64,000 nucleotides of DNA from Pseudomonas sp. C1C7 (lineage in GTDB: Bacteria > Pseudomonadota > Gammaproteobacteria > Pseudomonadales > Pseudomonadaceae), in the NCBI RefSeq assembly GCF_013359595.1, contig NZ_JABFMP010000002.1:48130-112129 (forward strand). The letters are read 5' to 3'. The notes below the pieces were generated by a model, which ran no database searches, was not told the DNA's origin, and saw nothing but the letters and a program-made list of their open reading frames with translations. Both the position numbers and the translations under genes were made by a program. This document shows, piece after piece, positions 11,488-24,450 of this stretch (the first letter of the stretch is position 1; every line of letters starts with the position of its first letter).

Positions 11488-14400
11488 ATGAAAGCAGGTC
11501 TGTACCAACCAGATGAATTCAAGGATAACTGCGGTTTCGGCCTGATAGCCCATATGCAGGGCGAGCCCAGTCATACCCTTTTGACAACGGCCATCGAGGC
11601 CCTGACCTGCATGACCCACCGCGGTGGGATTAATGCCGACGGCAAGACCGGTGACGGTTGCGGTCTGCTGATTCAAAAGCCCGACGCGTTTCTGCGAGCC
11701 ATCGCCCAGGAAACCTTCGGCGTCGAAATGCCCAAGCAATATGCGGTGGGCATGGTCTTCTTCAACCAGGACCCTGTAAAAGCCGAAGCCGCTCGCGAGA
11801 ACATGAACCGCGAGATCCTGGCCGCCGGCCTGCAGCTGGTCGGCTGGCGCAAAGTGCCGATCGACACCAGCGTCCTCGGCCGCCTGGCTCTGGAGCGCCT
11901 GCCGCAGATCGAACAAGTGTTCATCGGTGGTGAAGGCTTGAGCGATCAGGACATGGCGATCAAGCTGTTCAGCTCCCGTCGTCGTTCGTCCGTGGCCAAC
12001 GCCGCCGACGTCGATCACTACATCTGCAGCTTCTCCCACAAGACCATCATTTATAAGGGCCTGATGATGCCGGCGGACCTCGCCGCCTTCTATCCGGACC
12101 TGAGCGATGAGCGCCTGCAAACCGCAATCTGCGTGTTCCACCAGCGCTTCTCCACCAACACCCTGCCGAAATGGCCGTTGGCTCAACCGTTCCGCTTCCT
12201 GGCGCACAACGGCGAGATCAACACCATCACCGGCAACCGCAACTGGGCCGTGGCCCGTCGCACCAAGTTCGCCAACGACCTGATGCCCGACCTCGAAGAG
12301 CTCGGCCCGCTGGTCAACCGCGTCGGTTCCGACTCCTCCAGCATGGACAACATGCTCGAGCTGATGGTCACCGGTGGCATCGACCTGTTCCGTGGCGTGC
12401 GGATGATCATTCCGCCAGCCTGGCAGAACGTCGAAACCATGGACCCGGATCTGCGTGCGTTCTACGAATACAACTCGATGCACATGGAGCCGTGGGACGG
12501 CCCGGCCGGCGTGGTAATGACCGACGGTCGCTACGCGGTGTGCCTGCTCGACCGTAACGGTCTGCGTCCGGCGCGCTGGGTCACCACCAAGAACGGCTTC
12601 ATCACCCTGGCCTCGGAAATCGGCGTCTGGGACTACCAGCCTGAAGACGTGATCGCCAAGGGCCGTGTCGGTCCTGGCCAGATCTTCGCCGTGGACACCG
12701 AAACCGGTCAGATCCTCGACACCGACGCCATCGACAACCGTCTGAAGTCCCGTCATCCGTACAAGCAATGGCTGCGCAAGAACGCCCTGCGCATCCAGGC
12801 GACCATGGAAGACAACGACCACGGTTCGGCCTTCTACGACGTCGACCAGCTCAAGCAATACATGAAGATGTATCAGGTCACGTTCGAAGAGCGCGACCAG
12901 GTGCTGCGTCCGCTCGGCGAGCAAGGCTACGAAGCCGTGGGCTCGATGGGCGACGATACGCCGATGGCCGTGCTGTCCCAGCGCGTACGCACGCCGTACG
13001 ACTATTTCCGCCAGCAGTTCGCGCAAGTCACCAACCCGCCGATCGACCCGTTGCGTGAAGCCATCGTCATGTCGCTGGAGATCTGCCTCGGTGCCGAGCG
13101 CAACATCTTCCAGGAATCGCCTGAGCACGCTTCGCGCGTCATCCTCAGCTCGCCGATCATTTCCCCGGCCAAGTGGCGTTCGTTGATGAACCTGGACCGT
13201 CCGGGCTTCGAGCGGGCGATCATCGACCTCAACTACGACGAAAGCGTCGGCCTCGAAGCGGCCATCCGCAGCGTTGCCGATCAGGCTGAAGAAGCCGTGC
13301 GTTCCGGTCGTACCCAGGTTGTGCTGAGTGACCGTCACATCGCACCGGGCAAGTTGCCGATCCACGCCTCCCTGGCCACCGGTGCGGTCCACCACCGCCT
13401 GACCGAGAAAGGCCTGCGTTGCGACTCCAACATTCTTGTTGAAACCGCGACCGCTCGCGATCCGCATCACTTCGCCGTGCTGGTCGGTTTCGGTGCTTCC
13501 GCCGTTTATCCGTTCCTGGCCTACGAAGTGCTGGGCGACCTGATCCGTACCGGTGAAGTGCTGGGCGACCTCTATGAGGTGTTCAAGAACTACCGTCGCG
13601 GCATCACCAAGGGCCTGCTCAAGATCCTGTCGAAGATGGGTATCTCGACCATCACGTCCTACCGTGGCGCGCAGCTGTTCGAAGCCATCGGTCTGTCCGA
13701 GGAAGTCTGCAACCTGAGCTTCCGCGGCGTGCCGAGCCGCATCAAGGGTGCGCGTTTCGTCGACATCGAAGCCGAGCAGAAAGCCCTGGCCGCCGAAGCC
13801 TGGAGTCCGCGCAAGCCGATCCAGCAGGGCGGTCTGCTGAAGTTCGTCCACGGTGGCGAATACCACGCCTACAACCCGGACGTGGTCAACACCCTGCAAG
13901 CCGCCGTGCAGCAGGGCGACTACGCCAAGTTCAAGGAATACACCTCGCTGGTGGACAACCGTCCGGTGTCGATGATCCGCGACCTGCTCAAGGTCAAGGT
14001 CCTCGACAAGCCGCTGGACATCAGCGAAGTCGAGCCGCTGGAATCGGTGCTCAAGCGCTTCGACTCCGCCGGTATCTCCCTGGGCGCCCTGTCGCCGGAA
14101 GCTCACGAAGCCCTGGCCGAGGCCATGAACCGCCTCGGTGCGCGTTCCAACTCCGGTGAAGGCGGCGAAGACCCGGCGCGCTACGGCACCATCAAGAGCT
14201 CGAAAATCAAGCAGGTTGCTACCGGTCGTTTCGGTGTGACCCCTGAATACCTGGTCAACGCCGAAGTGCTGCAGATCAAGGTTGCCCAAGGCGCCAAGCC
14301 GGGCGAGGGCGGTCAGCTGCCAGGCGGCAAGGTCAACGGTCTGATCGCCAAGCTGCGTTACGCGGTACCGGGCGTGACCCTGATCTCGCCACCGCCGCAC

Positions 14401-15936
14401 CACGACATCTACTCGATCGAAGACTTGTCGCAGCTGATTTTCGACCTCAAGCAAGTCAACCCGAAGGCGCTGGTCTCGGTGAAGCTGGTGGCAGAAGCAG
14501 GCGTCGGCACCATCGCCGCCGGTGTGGCCAAGGCCTATGCCGACCTGATCACCATCTCCGGCTACGACGGCGGTACCGGTGCATCGCCACTGACCTCGAT
14601 CAAATACGCGGGCGCTCCGTGGGAACTCGGCCTGGCTGAAACCCACCAGACCCTGCGTGGCAATGACCTGCGCGGCAAGGTCAAGGTGCAGACCGACGGC
14701 GGCCTGAAAACCGGCCTCGACGTGATCAAGGCGGCCATCCTCGGCGCTGAAAGCTTCGGCTTCGGCACCGCTCCGATGATTGCCCTGGGTTGCAAATACC
14801 TGCGCATCTGCCACCTGAACAACTGCGCCACCGGCGTTGCGACTCAGAACGAGAAGCTGCGCAAGGACCACTACATCGGTACCGTCGACATGGTGGTGAA
14901 TTTCTTCACCTACGTCGCCGAAGAAACCCGTGAGTGGCTGGCCAAGCTGGGCGTGCGCTCGCTCGAAGAGCTGATCGGCCGTACCGATCTGCTGGACATC
15001 ATCGAAGGTCAGACCACCAAGCAGCACCACCTGGACCTGACCCCGTTGCTGGGCAGCGATCACATCCCGGCGGACAAGCCTCAGTTCTGCGGCGTTGAGC
15101 GTAACCCGCCGTTCGACCAGGGCCTGCTGGCCGAGAAGATGGTCGAGATGGCCACTTCGGCGATCAACGACCTGAGCGGCGCCGAGTTCGCCCTGGATAT
15201 CTGCAACTGCGACCGTTCCATCGGCGCGCGAATCTCCGGTGAAATCGCCCGCAAGCACGGCAACCAGGGCATGGCCAACGCGCCGATCACCTTCCGCTTC
15301 AAGGGCACCGCTGGTCAGAGCTTCGGCGTCTGGAACGCCGGTGGCCTGAACATGTACCTGGAAGGTGACGCCAACGACTACGTCGGCAAGGGCATGACCG
15401 GCGGCAAGCTGGTGATCGTTCCGCCGAAGGGCAGCATCTACAAGACTCAGGACAGTGCCATTGTCGGCAACACCTGCCTGTATGGCGCCACGGGCGGCAA
15501 GCTGTTCGCCGCCGGTACCGCGGGCGAGCGTTTCGCCGTGCGTAACTCCGGTGCCCACACCGTCGTGGAAGGCACTGGCGATCACTGCTGCGAATACATG
15601 ACCGGTGGTTTCGTCTGCGTACTGGGCAAGACCGGTTACAACTTCGGCTCTGGCATGACCGGCGGTTTCGCCTACGTGCTCGACCAGGACAACACCTTCG
15701 TTGACCGGGTCAACCACGAACTGGTGGAAATCCAGCGGATCAGCGGCGAGGCGATGGAAGCCTACCGCAGCCACCTGCAACGCGTGCTGAACGAGTACGT
15801 CGAGGAAACCGACAGCGAGTGGGGTCGTGAACTCGCCGAGAACCTGGATGACTACGTGCGCCGTTTCTGGCTTGTCAAACCAAAGGCAGCGAACTTGAAA
15901 TCTCTGCTCTCCAGCACTCGTGCGAATCCGCAGTAA
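11488..15936 (+). CDS. gltB: Glutamate synthase (NADPH) large subunit
   Basis: Large subunit of 1482 residues. The class II glutaminase domain hydrolyses glutamine and ammonia is channelled to the FMN site, where 2-oxoglutarate becomes glutamate. The mature N-terminal nucleophile Cys is residue 15 in NCGFGLIAH, implying removal of a 14-residue propeptide. The central and FMN synthase domains follow ([11 protein letters not shown] near 890), the 3Fe-4S ligands are in [12 protein letters not shown], and the C-terminal beta-helix GXGXG domain has repeated MTGG motifs. I take the ATG at 11488; a GTG at 11482 would add two residues. gltD follows after a repeat-filled gap of about 125 bases. Confidence 0.97.
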   Translation: MKAGLYQPDEFKDNCGFGLIAHMQGEPSHTLLTTAIEALTCMTHRGGINADGKTGDGCGLLIQKPDAFLRAIAQETFGVEMPKQYAVGMVFFNQDPVKAEAARENMNREILAAGLQLVGWRKVPIDTSVLGRLALERLPQIEQVFIGGEGLSDQDMAIKLFSSRRRSSVANAADVDHYICSFSHKTIIYKGLMMPADLAAFYPDLSDERLQTAICVFHQRFSTNTLPKWPLAQPFRFLAHNGEINTITGNRNWAVARRTKFANDLMPDLEELGPLVNRVGSDSSSMDNMLELMVTGGIDLFRGVRMIIPPAWQNVETMDPDLRAFYEYNSMHMEPWDGPAGVVMTDGRYAVCLLDRNGLRPARWVTTKNGFITLASEIGVWDYQPEDVIAKGRVGPGQIFAVDTETGQILDTDAIDNRLKSRHPYKQWLRKNALRIQATMEDNDHGSAFYDVDQLKQYMKMYQVTFEERDQVLRPLGEQGYEAVGSMGDDTPMAVLSQRVRTPYDYFRQQFAQVTNPPIDPLREAIVMSLEICLGAERNIFQESPEHASRVILSSPIISPAKWRSLMNLDRPGFERAIIDLNYDESVGLEAAIRSVADQAEEAVRSGRTQVVLSDRHIAPGKLPIHASLATGAVHHRLTEKGLRCDSNILVETATARDPHHFAVLVGFGASAVYPFLAYEVLGDLIRTGEVLGDLYEVFKNYRRGITKGLLKILSKMGISTITSYRGAQLFEAIGLSEEVCNLSFRGVPSRIKGARFVDIEAEQKALAAEAWSPRKPIQQGGLLKFVHGGEYHAYNPDVVNTLQAAVQQGDYAKFKEYTSLVDNRPVSMIRDLLKVKVLDKPLDISEVEPLESVLKRFDSAGISLGALSPEAHEALAEAMNRLGARSNSGEGGEDPARYGTIKSSKIKQVATGRFGVTPEYLVNAEVLQIKVAQGAKPGEGGQLPGGKVNGLIAKLRYAVPGVTLISPPPHHDIYSIEDLSQLIFDLKQVNPKALVSVKLVAEAGVGTIAAGVAKAYADLITISGYDGGTGASPLTSIKYAGAPWELGLAETHQTLRGNDLRGKVKVQTDGGLKTGLDVIKAAILGAESFGFGTAPMIALGCKYLRICHLNNCATGVATQNEKLRKDHYIGTVDMVVNFFTYVAEETREWLAKLGVRSLEELIGRTDLLDIIEGQTTKQHHLDLTPLLGSDHIPADKPQFCGVERNPPFDQGLLAEKMVEMATSAINDLSGAEFALDICNCDRSIGARISGEIARKHGNQGMANAPITFRFKGTAGQSFGVWNAGGLNMYLEGDANDYVGKGMTGGKLVIVPPKGSIYKTQDSAIVGNTCLYGATGGKLFAAGTAGERFAVRNSGAHTVVEGTGDHCCEYMTGGFVCVLGKTGYNFGSGMTGGFAYVLDQDNTFVDRVNHELVEIQRISGEAMEAYRSHLQRVLNEYVEETDSEWGRELAENLDDYVRRFWLVKPKAANLKSLLSSTRANPQ

Positions 15937-15944
15937 ACGACGCA

Positions 15945-17481
<1,537 letters not shown>

Positions 17482-17488
17482 CGACGCC

Positions 17489-17588
17489 AGCTTCAAGCTA
17501 CAAGCTGCAAGCTGCAAGCTGCAAGCTGCAAGCTGCAAGTTGAGGTGATCGCGCCGTTAACTTGTCGCTTGTAGCTTGCCGCTTGCGG
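17489..17588. repeat. Heptamer array (TGCAAGC)n with inverted partner, upstream of hemE
   Basis: Five to six tandem TGCAAGC units (17499-17540) follow the gltD stop. A reverse-oriented partner, CTTGTCGCTTGTAGCTTGCC, lies at about 17561-17588, giving a potential stem-loop. It fills most of the gltD-hemE gap and belongs to the same family as the arrays at the left edge and between gltB and gltD. Confidence 0.8.
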
Positions 17589-17632
17589 CTGTCTTTTGAG
17601 ACCATGCCCGCACTTTTTTTCCGGATGCCGAC

Positions 17633-18700
17633 ATGACTGCCCTGAAGAACGACCGTTTCCTGCGCGCCCTGCTCAAGCAACCCGTAGACGTCACGCCCGT
17701 GTGGATGATGCGTCAGGCCGGACGCTATTTACCTGAATACCGCGCCAGCCGTGCCAAGGCCGGCGATTTCATGAGCCTGTGCATGAACCCGTCGTTCGCC
17801 TGCGAAGTCACGCTGCAGCCGCTGGACCGTTATCCACAACTGGATGCGGCGATCCTGTTCTCCGACATCCTGACCATCCCCGACGCCATGGGCCAGGGCC
17901 TGTATTTTGAAACCGGCGAAGGCCCGCGCTTCAAGAAAGTCGTCAGCACCCTGGCCGATATCGAAGCCCTGCCGATCCCCGATCCGCAGAAAGACCTCGG
18001 CTACGTCATGGACGCGGTCAGCACCATCCGCCGCGAACTCAACGGCCGCGTACCGCTGATCGGCTTCTCCGGCAGCCCGTGGACCCTGGCCACCTACATG
18101 GTCGAAGGCGGCTCGTCGAAAGACTACCGCAAGACCAAAACCATGCTGTACGACAACCCGCAAGCCCTGCACCTGCTGCTGGACAAGCTCGCGCAGACGG
18201 TCACCAGCTACCTCAATGGCCAGATCAAGGCCGGTGCGCAAGCGGTGCAAATCTTCGACAGCTGGGGCGGCAGCCTGTCGGCGGCGGCCTACCAGGAGTT
18301 CTCCCTGGCCTACATGAAGAAAATCGTCAGCGGCCTGATCCGCGAGCACGAAGGTCGCAAGGTGCCGGTGATCCTGTTCACCAAGAACGGCGGCCTGTGG
18401 CTGGAAAGCATCGCCGACGCCGGCGCCGACGCGCTGGGCCTGGATTGGACCTGCGACATCGGCAGCGCCCGTGATCGCGTCGGCAGCAAAGTTGCGCTGC
18501 AAGGCAACATGGACCCGACCGTGCTTTACGCCAAGCCGGAAGCCATCCGCGCCGAAGTCGGGCGCATCCTCGCCAGCTACGGCAAAGGTAGCGGTCACGT
18601 GTTCAACCTGGGGCATGGCATCACGCCGGAAGTCGATCCGGAGCATGCAGGTGCTTTCTTGCGTGCGGTACATGAGCTGTCGGCCCAGTACCACGAATAA
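17633..18700 (+). CDS. hemE: Uroporphyrinogen decarboxylase
   Basis: Cytoplasmic haem-pathway enzyme of 355 residues that decarboxylates the four acetate groups of uroporphyrinogen III to give coproporphyrinogen III. The N-terminal signature [14 protein letters not shown], the catalytic Asp in [12 protein letters not shown], and the [13 protein letters not shown] signature are present. Length is standard. Its position after gltD is typical of Pseudomonas. A strong terminator follows. Confidence 0.97.
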   Translation: MTALKNDRFLRALLKQPVDVTPVWMMRQAGRYLPEYRASRAKAGDFMSLCMNPSFACEVTLQPLDRYPQLDAAILFSDILTIPDAMGQGLYFETGEGPRFKKVVSTLADIEALPIPDPQKDLGYVMDAVSTIRRELNGRVPLIGFSGSPWTLATYMVEGGSSKDYRKTKTMLYDNPQALHLLLDKLAQTVTSYLNGQIKAGAQAVQIFDSWGGSLSAAAYQEFSLAYMKKIVSGLIREHEGRKVPVILFTKNGGLWLESIADAGADALGLDWTCDIGSARDRVGSKVALQGNMDPTVLYAKPEAIRAEVGRILASYGKGSGHVFNLGHGITPEVDPEHAGAFLRAVHELSAQYHE

Positions 18701-18720
18701 GCGTTTCTGAAATGATCGAA

Positions 18721-18754
18721 AGCCTGTCCGGCATTACGCCGGACAGGCTTTTTT
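18721..18754 (+). terminator. Rho-independent terminator of hemE
   Basis: AGCCTGTCCGGC - ATTAC - GCCGGACAGGCT forms a 12-bp stem with a short loop, followed directly by a run of six T. It begins 20 bases past the hemE stop and ends the core-gene block. The remaining gap to 18994 holds no visible gene and presumably the promoter of the next gene. Confidence 0.93.
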
Positions 18755-18994
18755 GTGCCTGACGTTTTTCATGTTAAAGGCCGTTTCACTGCGCGGGACA
18801 ATTCCTTCATCCCCGTCGGAAAAGCGCTCAAGGTGACTATTCCTGCGTCCAAAAGCGATTTTCCCTACATAGAAAATCCATTCATCCAAGTAAGGTTCCG
18901 GCCCCTTGCCCAGCCTCATTGCTGAGCAATATCGCAAACATGGGCGCCAGCAATGTGCGCCTCAATCTTCGATAAGTAGTCTGGAATTCATTTG

Positions 18995-20461
18995 ATGAAC
19001 AATACCTCCTACAAGCGAAGTGCCCTGGCCAGCTGCACTTCTTCAATGATCCTGTTATCGGCCATGTTGGCGTCTCAAACCGTTTCCGCTCACGGCTATC
19101 TGGAAGTCCCGCCTTCGCGCGCACTGCTTTGCCAGAAAGGCCTGAACACCCACTGCGGCGGCGCGCAGTACGAGCCGCAAAGCGTCGGTGAAACCTTCAA
19201 GGGCTTCCCCGCCGGTACGGGCGGAGCACCCATGCAAGGGCCTATTGACGGCAAGATCCCGAGCGGCGGTCACTCGCTGTTCTCGGCACTGGATGCTCAG
19301 TCCGCCACCCGTTGGCACATGACGGAAATCAAGAACCGCAACGTCGATTTCCAGTGGCACTACACCGCCGTGCACCCGGCCACCAAACACGAATATTTCA
19401 TCACGCGTAACGGCTGGAATCCGAACGAAGCACTCAAGCGTGCCTCCTTCGAAAGCACGCCGTTCTGCACCATCGACGGTGGCAATCAGAAGCCGTCTGA
19501 CAGCGACAAGCACAACTGCAACATCCCCGCGGATAAATCCGGCCAGCATGTGATTCTGGGGGTCTGGAGCGTAGGTGACACTGACGCCGCGTTTTACAAC
19601 GCTGCCGATGTGAACATCATTGCCGAGGCAGAACTTCCAGGCGGTTGGTCTGCCGTGGGCAGCATTGCGCCTTCGACCCCATTGCTGGTCGGCGACAAGG
19701 TCAAGGCACGCGCGTTCTCTGCCAACGGCGAAAGCCCGCAGTACAGCGTCGAAATCTCTATCGATACCGCCGAACAAGGTACGCCGAACAACTGGTCGTT
19801 CAAGCTGGCAGAGGCTATCAACCAGGCCCATACGCTTATCCGCGCTGGCGTTCGTGATGAAAACGGCACTATCGAGCCGGTCAAGGGCAACAACAGCCTG
19901 TACGCCCAAAAAGACAGCGGCGTCACCCGCTATGAAGTTCAGTTGGACATGAAGGAAGATACCGGCGCGCGCATGTCCGTGGCTTCTCAGCAAGACAAAT
20001 ACGTACTGGAAAAAGGCTTGGCCAAGGTCGATTTCAGCATGATCTCCAATCGCAAGATGAACGTTGAAGCGACCTTGTTCGACGAGAACAACAAGCTGGT
20101 TGGCTCCACGTCGGCACAGGCGGACAGCGGCGTGACCAACCTGGTCATGGATATTCGCAGCAACCCTGGTCAACACACCCTGACCCTGGTCGGCACCACC
20201 CTGGATGGTCGCACCACCCATCAGGACACCCAGACCACCAACGTGATCGGCGAAGGCGCTGGTGTCGAGCATGACTTCGTGTTCCCCGAAGGCCTCAGCG
20301 AATACACCGCCGGTACCAAAGTGCTGCAACCCAAGACCAACGAAGTCTTCGAGTGCAAGCCGTTCCCGGAGTCTGGCTACTGCAAGCAGTACAGCCCGAG
20401 CGCCAATGGCTTTGAGCCGGGTGTCGGTGCCCATTGGCACATGGCCTGGGACAAGATTTAA
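18995..20461 (+). CDS. gbpA: GbpA-like chitin-binding lytic polysaccharide monooxygenase (AA10)
   Basis: Secreted protein of 488 residues. The Sec signal peptide ends at VSA, leaving His33 as mature residue 1; with the later His in FQWHYTAVHP it forms the copper histidine brace of AA10 monooxygenases that oxidatively cut chitin. After the catalytic domain (about 33-205) come GbpA-type domains 2 and 3 and a C-terminal CBM73-type chitin-binding module with paired Cys (ECKPFPESGYCKQY). Length matches Vibrio GbpA (four domains) rather than the shorter P. aeruginosa CbpD. The start is ATG 18995. The type II secretion operon begins 46 bases downstream, suggesting it exports this protein. Confidence 0.93.
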   Translation: MNNTSYKRSALASCTSSMILLSAMLASQTVSAHGYLEVPPSRALLCQKGLNTHCGGAQYEPQSVGETFKGFPAGTGGAPMQGPIDGKIPSGGHSLFSALDAQSATRWHMTEIKNRNVDFQWHYTAVHPATKHEYFITRNGWNPNEALKRASFESTPFCTIDGGNQKPSDSDKHNCNIPADKSGQHVILGVWSVGDTDAAFYNAADVNIIAEAELPGGWSAVGSIAPSTPLLVGDKVKARAFSANGESPQYSVEISIDTAEQGTPNNWSFKLAEAINQAHTLIRAGVRDENGTIEPVKGNNSLYAQKDSGVTRYEVQLDMKEDTGARMSVASQQDKYVLEKGLAKVDFSMISNRKMNVEATLFDENNKLVGSTSAQADSGVTNLVMDIRSNPGQHTLTLVGTTLDGRTTHQDTQTTNVIGEGAGVEHDFVFPEGLSEYTAGTKVLQPKTNEVFECKPFPESGYCKQYSPSANGFEPGVGAHWHMAWDKI

Positions 20462-20507
20462 GTCCTCGTCACCCTTTGGGCGCTCACTAATGGGCGCCTG
20501 AAGGCTT

Positions 20508-21074
20508 ATGCCGAAACTCGCTTTTTTGTTTTTTCAAACATCGAGTGATCTTGTGTCGATCCCTTTCAAACGCCACATCCCTGCTTTTGGCCTGCTGGTT
20601 TTATCGGTGGGCTATGCAGTGTTTGTGCTGTGGCAGGAATGGCAGTTTCGTCAGCAGCTGCCTCGGTTATCTGGAGTGGCGAGGCCAGCGACAGTGGTGT
20701 CCGAGCCGACGACGCTGGACGCAACTGCCGTTGCCATGGTGTTGGGCTTCACCTCTAAAGACACGCCACAGGCCAGCGCCGAACCCCTGACCCTGCACGC
20801 CAGTTTCGTGGTCAGCAATGGCCTGTCCAAGGCGCTGCTGGCCGATGCCCAGGGCCCGCGCCTGTATCAGGTCGGCGAACGCTTGCCGGGTGGCAGCGTG
20901 CTGCGCCGGGTCGAGGCCAATCAGGTGTTGCTGTGGAACAAGGGGCGCGAAGAGCGGCTGACCTTGCATCCGCCCGCCGCGCGCTTGCTGCGCCAACTCG
21001 AACCTGCGGCCGACGCCCAGGCCCCTGGCGTTTCCACGCGTTTTCTACGCCCGTTTTCCGGGCTGTCAGAGTGA
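20508..21074 (+). CDS. gspC: Type II secretion system protein GspC
   Basis: Inner-membrane protein of 188 residues with one membrane segment near residues 25-42 and a periplasmic HR domain (about 85-155, including YQVGERLPGGSVLRRVEANQVLL) that contacts the secretin GspD. It ends without the PDZ domain of PulC-type homologues, so it is a short form. A GTG at 20553, preceded by GAGTGA, would give a more usual short cytoplasmic tail; I list the upstream ATG. Its stop overlaps a possible GTG of gspD. First gene of gspC-M. Confidence 0.88.
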   Translation: MPKLAFLFFQTSSDLVSIPFKRHIPAFGLLVLSVGYAVFVLWQEWQFRQQLPRLSGVARPATVVSEPTTLDATAVAMVLGFTSKDTPQASAEPLTLHASFVVSNGLSKALLADAQGPRLYQVGERLPGGSVLRRVEANQVLLWNKGREERLTLHPPAARLLRQLEPAADAQAPGVSTRFLRPFSGLSE

Positions 21075-21082
21075 TCGAATTC

Positions 21083-22984
21083 ATGAACAGCTTCATTGGC
21101 GCGCAGGCTTTGCGCTCCATGTTTCTTTGCGTCTTGCTGGTGCTGGCGACGTTGCCGGGCACACCGCACGCCGCACAAGAAAAATGGCAGTTGGCGATGA
21201 ACAACGCCGAACTGCGGGACATCGTCGAAGAGATCTCCAGCATTCTCGGCACCACCGTCGTGCTTGATCCGCGAGTCTCCGGGCGCGTCACCGTCATGTC
21301 GCCCAAGGCCCTCGATCGGGAAGGCGTGCGCCGGCTGTTCTACGCGGTGCTGGACGCTCACAACTTCACGGTCATCGATGAAGGCGACCGGATCCTCATC
21401 ACCCCCGTGGCTGAAGCCAAGACCCGCGCCGGCACCAGCTCGGCAGCCAACGCCACGGCTTCGCAATTCGTCACCCAGGTCATCGAACTGAACACCGGCA
21501 GCGCCGCCGATTTTGCCGGGCTGGTGCGGCCGCTGGTGTCAGCCAACGGTTATGTCGGCCCTTCGACCTCGGCCAATGCGCTGGTGGTCACCGAGACTGC
21601 CGCCAACGCCCAACGTATCGCCCAGGTGGTGCGGCAACTGGATTCGGGGCAGGGCAACTTGCACACGGTGATCCAGTTGCAGCACGCCCAGGCCAGCGAC
21701 GTGGCCGCGCTGATGGAAGCGTCTCTGGGCAAACGCAATGCCGAAAGCGTAATCCAGGTGTTGGCCGATACCCGCACCAATCGCCTGATCCTCATCGGCC
21801 CCGCCGCCGTCCGCCAGCGCCTGAGCGCGCTGGCTCGTGGCCTGGATGTGCGCGCCATGGCGAGCCCCGACAATGCCCGGGTGATCCGCCTGCGTCACAG
21901 CGATGCCAAGCAACTGGCGCAGATTCTGGAAACCATGGGCCAGGGCCGAAAGGCACCGGCACCCTTGGGCGGCGCCAAGGACAACACCTCCAGTTCGAAC
22001 TTCATGATCAAGGCCGACGAAAGCCAGAACGCGCTGGTGCTGATCGCCGAGCCGGCGCAGGTGCAGACCATCGAAAGCATCGTGCGCCAGCTCGACCAGC
22101 CCCGGGCGCAAGTGCTGATCCACGCCGCCATCGTCGAAATCTCCGGCGACATTGCCGAGGCGGTGGGCGTGCAGTGGAACCTCAACACCGGCGATGCCAA
22201 GGGCTTCATCAACTTCCCCGGCACCGACATTCCCATCGTCGGCGGCCTGACCTTCGACGAGAAAAAATCGGCCCCGGAAGGCGCGTTGCTCAAGCTCGGC
22301 AGCGACCGCTTCGGCGCGCTGATTTCGGCCCTGGCCAGCAACACCCACAGCAACTTGCTGTCCACGCCGAGTCTGCTGACCCTGGACAATCAGGAAGCGG
22401 AAATCATCGTTGGCCAAAACGTGCCGTTCAAAACCGGCTCCTACGCCACCAACAGCAGCGGCGCCGACAACCCGTTCACCACGGTCGAACGCAAGGACGT
22501 CGGCATCAGCCTGAAGATCAAGCCCTACATCAACGAAGGCTCGACCCTGCGCCTGGAAGTCGAGCAGGAAGTGTCGGACATCGCCCCCTCGGTCTCCGGC
22601 ATCGATTCCTCGGACCTGATCACCAACAAGCGCGCACTCAAGAGCACCATCCTGGCCGACGACGGCGAAATCATCGTCATCGGCGGCCTGATCCGCGACA
22701 GCGTGCGCACCCAGAAGAGCGGGGTGCCGCTGCTGCGCGACATCCCTTATCTGGGCGCGCTGTTCCGCTGGAGTCGCGACACCCAGACCAAAAGCAACCT
22801 GATGGTGTTCCTGCGCCCGACCATCGTGCGCAGCAAGGAAGATCTGGCCGACGTCAGCCGCCAGCGTTACAACGCGCTGCGTGAGCTGAGTCAGCCAAGG
22901 GCGCGGGACAACAACTCGTTGCTGCTGCCCGCCGATGCTCGCCAGTTGTTCGAGTCGGGCGTCGAGGCGCCGAACCTCCCATGA
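21083..22984 (+). CDS. gspD: Type II secretion secretin GspD
   Basis: Outer-membrane secretin of 633 residues forming the export channel. A signal peptide ends near PHAAQ, then N0 (about 30-100), N1-N3 (about 125-360) and the secretin core (about 390-600), with VPLLRDIPYLGALFRW near the end. I choose ATG 21083, with GAGTGA 8 bases upstream, because the reading frame before it encodes no plausible leader; a GTG at 21071 would overlap the gspC stop. Its stop overlaps the gspE start (ATGA). It is the second secretin in this window after PilQ. Confidence 0.94.
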   Translation: MNSFIGAQALRSMFLCVLLVLATLPGTPHAAQEKWQLAMNNAELRDIVEEISSILGTTVVLDPRVSGRVTVMSPKALDREGVRRLFYAVLDAHNFTVIDEGDRILITPVAEAKTRAGTSSAANATASQFVTQVIELNTGSAADFAGLVRPLVSANGYVGPSTSANALVVTETAANAQRIAQVVRQLDSGQGNLHTVIQLQHAQASDVAALMEASLGKRNAESVIQVLADTRTNRLILIGPAAVRQRLSALARGLDVRAMASPDNARVIRLRHSDAKQLAQILETMGQGRKAPAPLGGAKDNTSSSNFMIKADESQNALVLIAEPAQVQTIESIVRQLDQPRAQVLIHAAIVEISGDIAEAVGVQWNLNTGDAKGFINFPGTDIPIVGGLTFDEKKSAPEGALLKLGSDRFGALISALASNTHSNLLSTPSLLTLDNQEAEIIVGQNVPFKTGSYATNSSGADNPFTTVERKDVGISLKIKPYINEGSTLRLEVEQEVSDIAPSVSGIDSSDLITNKRALKSTILADDGEIIVIGGLIRDSVRTQKSGVPLLRDIPYLGALFRWSRDTQTKSNLMVFLRPTIVRSKEDLADVSRQRYNALRELSQPRARDNNSLLLPADARQLFESGVEAPNLP

Positions 22985-24450
22985 GCTGCCCGACTGAGCT
23001 GCCATTCGGCTTCGCCCGGCGCTTCGGCGTTCTGCTGGAGTGCGAGGGCGATGCGCCAAGCCTGGCCATTCGCGCCGATACACCGCTGACGGCGATTGCC
23101 GAGGCACGCCGGGTGTGTGGTCGGGATTTGCCCGTGCGGATGCTGTCCTCCGAGGTCTTCGCCACCCGTCTGGCGGCGGCTTATCGCGAGGGGCAGAGCG
23201 CCGCCGAACAGGTCGCCCAAGGACTCGATGACGAACTGGACCTGCTCAGTCTGGTAGATCAGGTGCCGCAAACCGCCGATCTGTTGGAGCAGCAGGGCGA
23301 TGCGCCGATCATCCGCCTGATCAACGCACTGCTCAGCGAGGCCGTGCGTGAACAGGCGTCCGACGTGCATCTGGAAACCTTCGAGCAGTACCTGTCGGTG
23401 CGCATGCGCGTCGACGGGCAGCTGCGCGAAATGCTGCGGCCAAGACGTGAGCTGGCGACGCTGTTGGTGTCGCGGATCAAGGTCATGGCGCGATTGGATA
23501 TCGCGGAAAAACGCGTACCACAGGATGGGCGCATGGCCCTGCGCCTGGCCGGGCACGAAGTCGACGTGCGGGTTTCGACGCTGCCTTCGGCCCACGGTGA
23601 GCGGGTGGTGCTGCGCTTGCTCGACAAGCAGGCCGGACGCCTGCAATTGCAGCGCCTGGGCATGCCGGACGATACCCTCGCCGCCCTGCGCCAACTGCTG
23701 GGCAGACCCCACGGCATCCTGTTGGTCACGGGACCGACCGGCTCGGGAAAAACCACCAGCCTGTACGCCGCCCTGAGCAGTCTGAATGACCAGACCCGCA
23801 ACATCCTCACCGTCGAAGACCCCATCGAATACCACCTGCCGGGGATCGGCCAGATGCCGGTCAATCCCAAGGTCGACATGACCTTCGCCCGAGGCTTGCG
23901 GGCCATCCTGCGGCAAGACCCGGACGTGGTCATGGTCGGTGAAATCCGCGACCGCGAGACGGCGCAAATTGCCGTGCAGGCATCGTTGACCGGGCACCTG
24001 GTGCTTTCCACCTTGCACACCAACAGTGCGGCTGGCGCGGTCACGCGCCTGGTGGACATGGGCGTTGATGCCTATCTGTTGGCGTCGTCGTTGGTGGGCG
24101 TTCTGGCTCAACGTCTTCTGCGCACGTTGTGCGGGCATTGCAAAGTGTCTTACCGCGCCGACGCCCAAGCGTGCCAACGGCTTGGGCTGGATCGTGCGGC
24201 GCCTGCGCTGCTGTTCCGGGCAGGGGGCTGCGATCAGTGTCAGCACGGTTATCGCGGACGAATCGGGATCTACGAATTGATCGAGGTGACGCCGGCGGTG
24301 TCGGCGCTGATGCATCGAGGCGCCGGCGAGCAGGCGTTGATCGATGAGGCGCGCAAGGTGTCGCGCAGCCTGTTTCAGGATGGTCGCCAGCGGGTGCTGG
24401 ACGGCATGACCAGTCTCGACGAATTGCTGCGCGTGACTCAGGAGGACTAA
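22981..24450 (+). CDS. gspE: Type II secretion ATPase GspE
   Basis: Cytoplasmic hexameric ATPase of 489 residues that powers pseudopilus assembly. The N1E-type domain is followed by the ATPase core with Walker A GPTGSGKT (about 251), the Asp box, Walker B (DPDVVMVGEIRD) and His box (TGHLVLSTLHTN). A four-cysteine zinc module (CGHC near 383 and CDQC near 416) is intact, as in GspE and PilB. It overlaps gspD by four bases and directly abuts gspF. Confidence 0.95.
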   Translation: MSCPTELPFGFARRFGVLLECEGDAPSLAIRADTPLTAIAEARRVCGRDLPVRMLSSEVFATRLAAAYREGQSAAEQVAQGLDDELDLLSLVDQVPQTADLLEQQGDAPIIRLINALLSEAVREQASDVHLETFEQYLSVRMRVDGQLREMLRPRRELATLLVSRIKVMARLDIAEKRVPQDGRMALRLAGHEVDVRVSTLPSAHGERVVLRLLDKQAGRLQLQRLGMPDDTLAALRQLLGRPHGILLVTGPTGSGKTTSLYAALSSLNDQTRNILTVEDPIEYHLPGIGQMPVNPKVDMTFARGLRAILRQDPDVVMVGEIRDRETAQIAVQASLTGHLVLSTLHTNSAAGAVTRLVDMGVDAYLLASSLVGVLAQRLLRTLCGHCKVSYRADAQACQRLGLDRAAPALLFRAGGCDQCQHGYRGRIGIYELIEVTPAVSALMHRGAGEQALIDEARKVSRSLFQDGRQRVLDGMTSLDELLRVTQED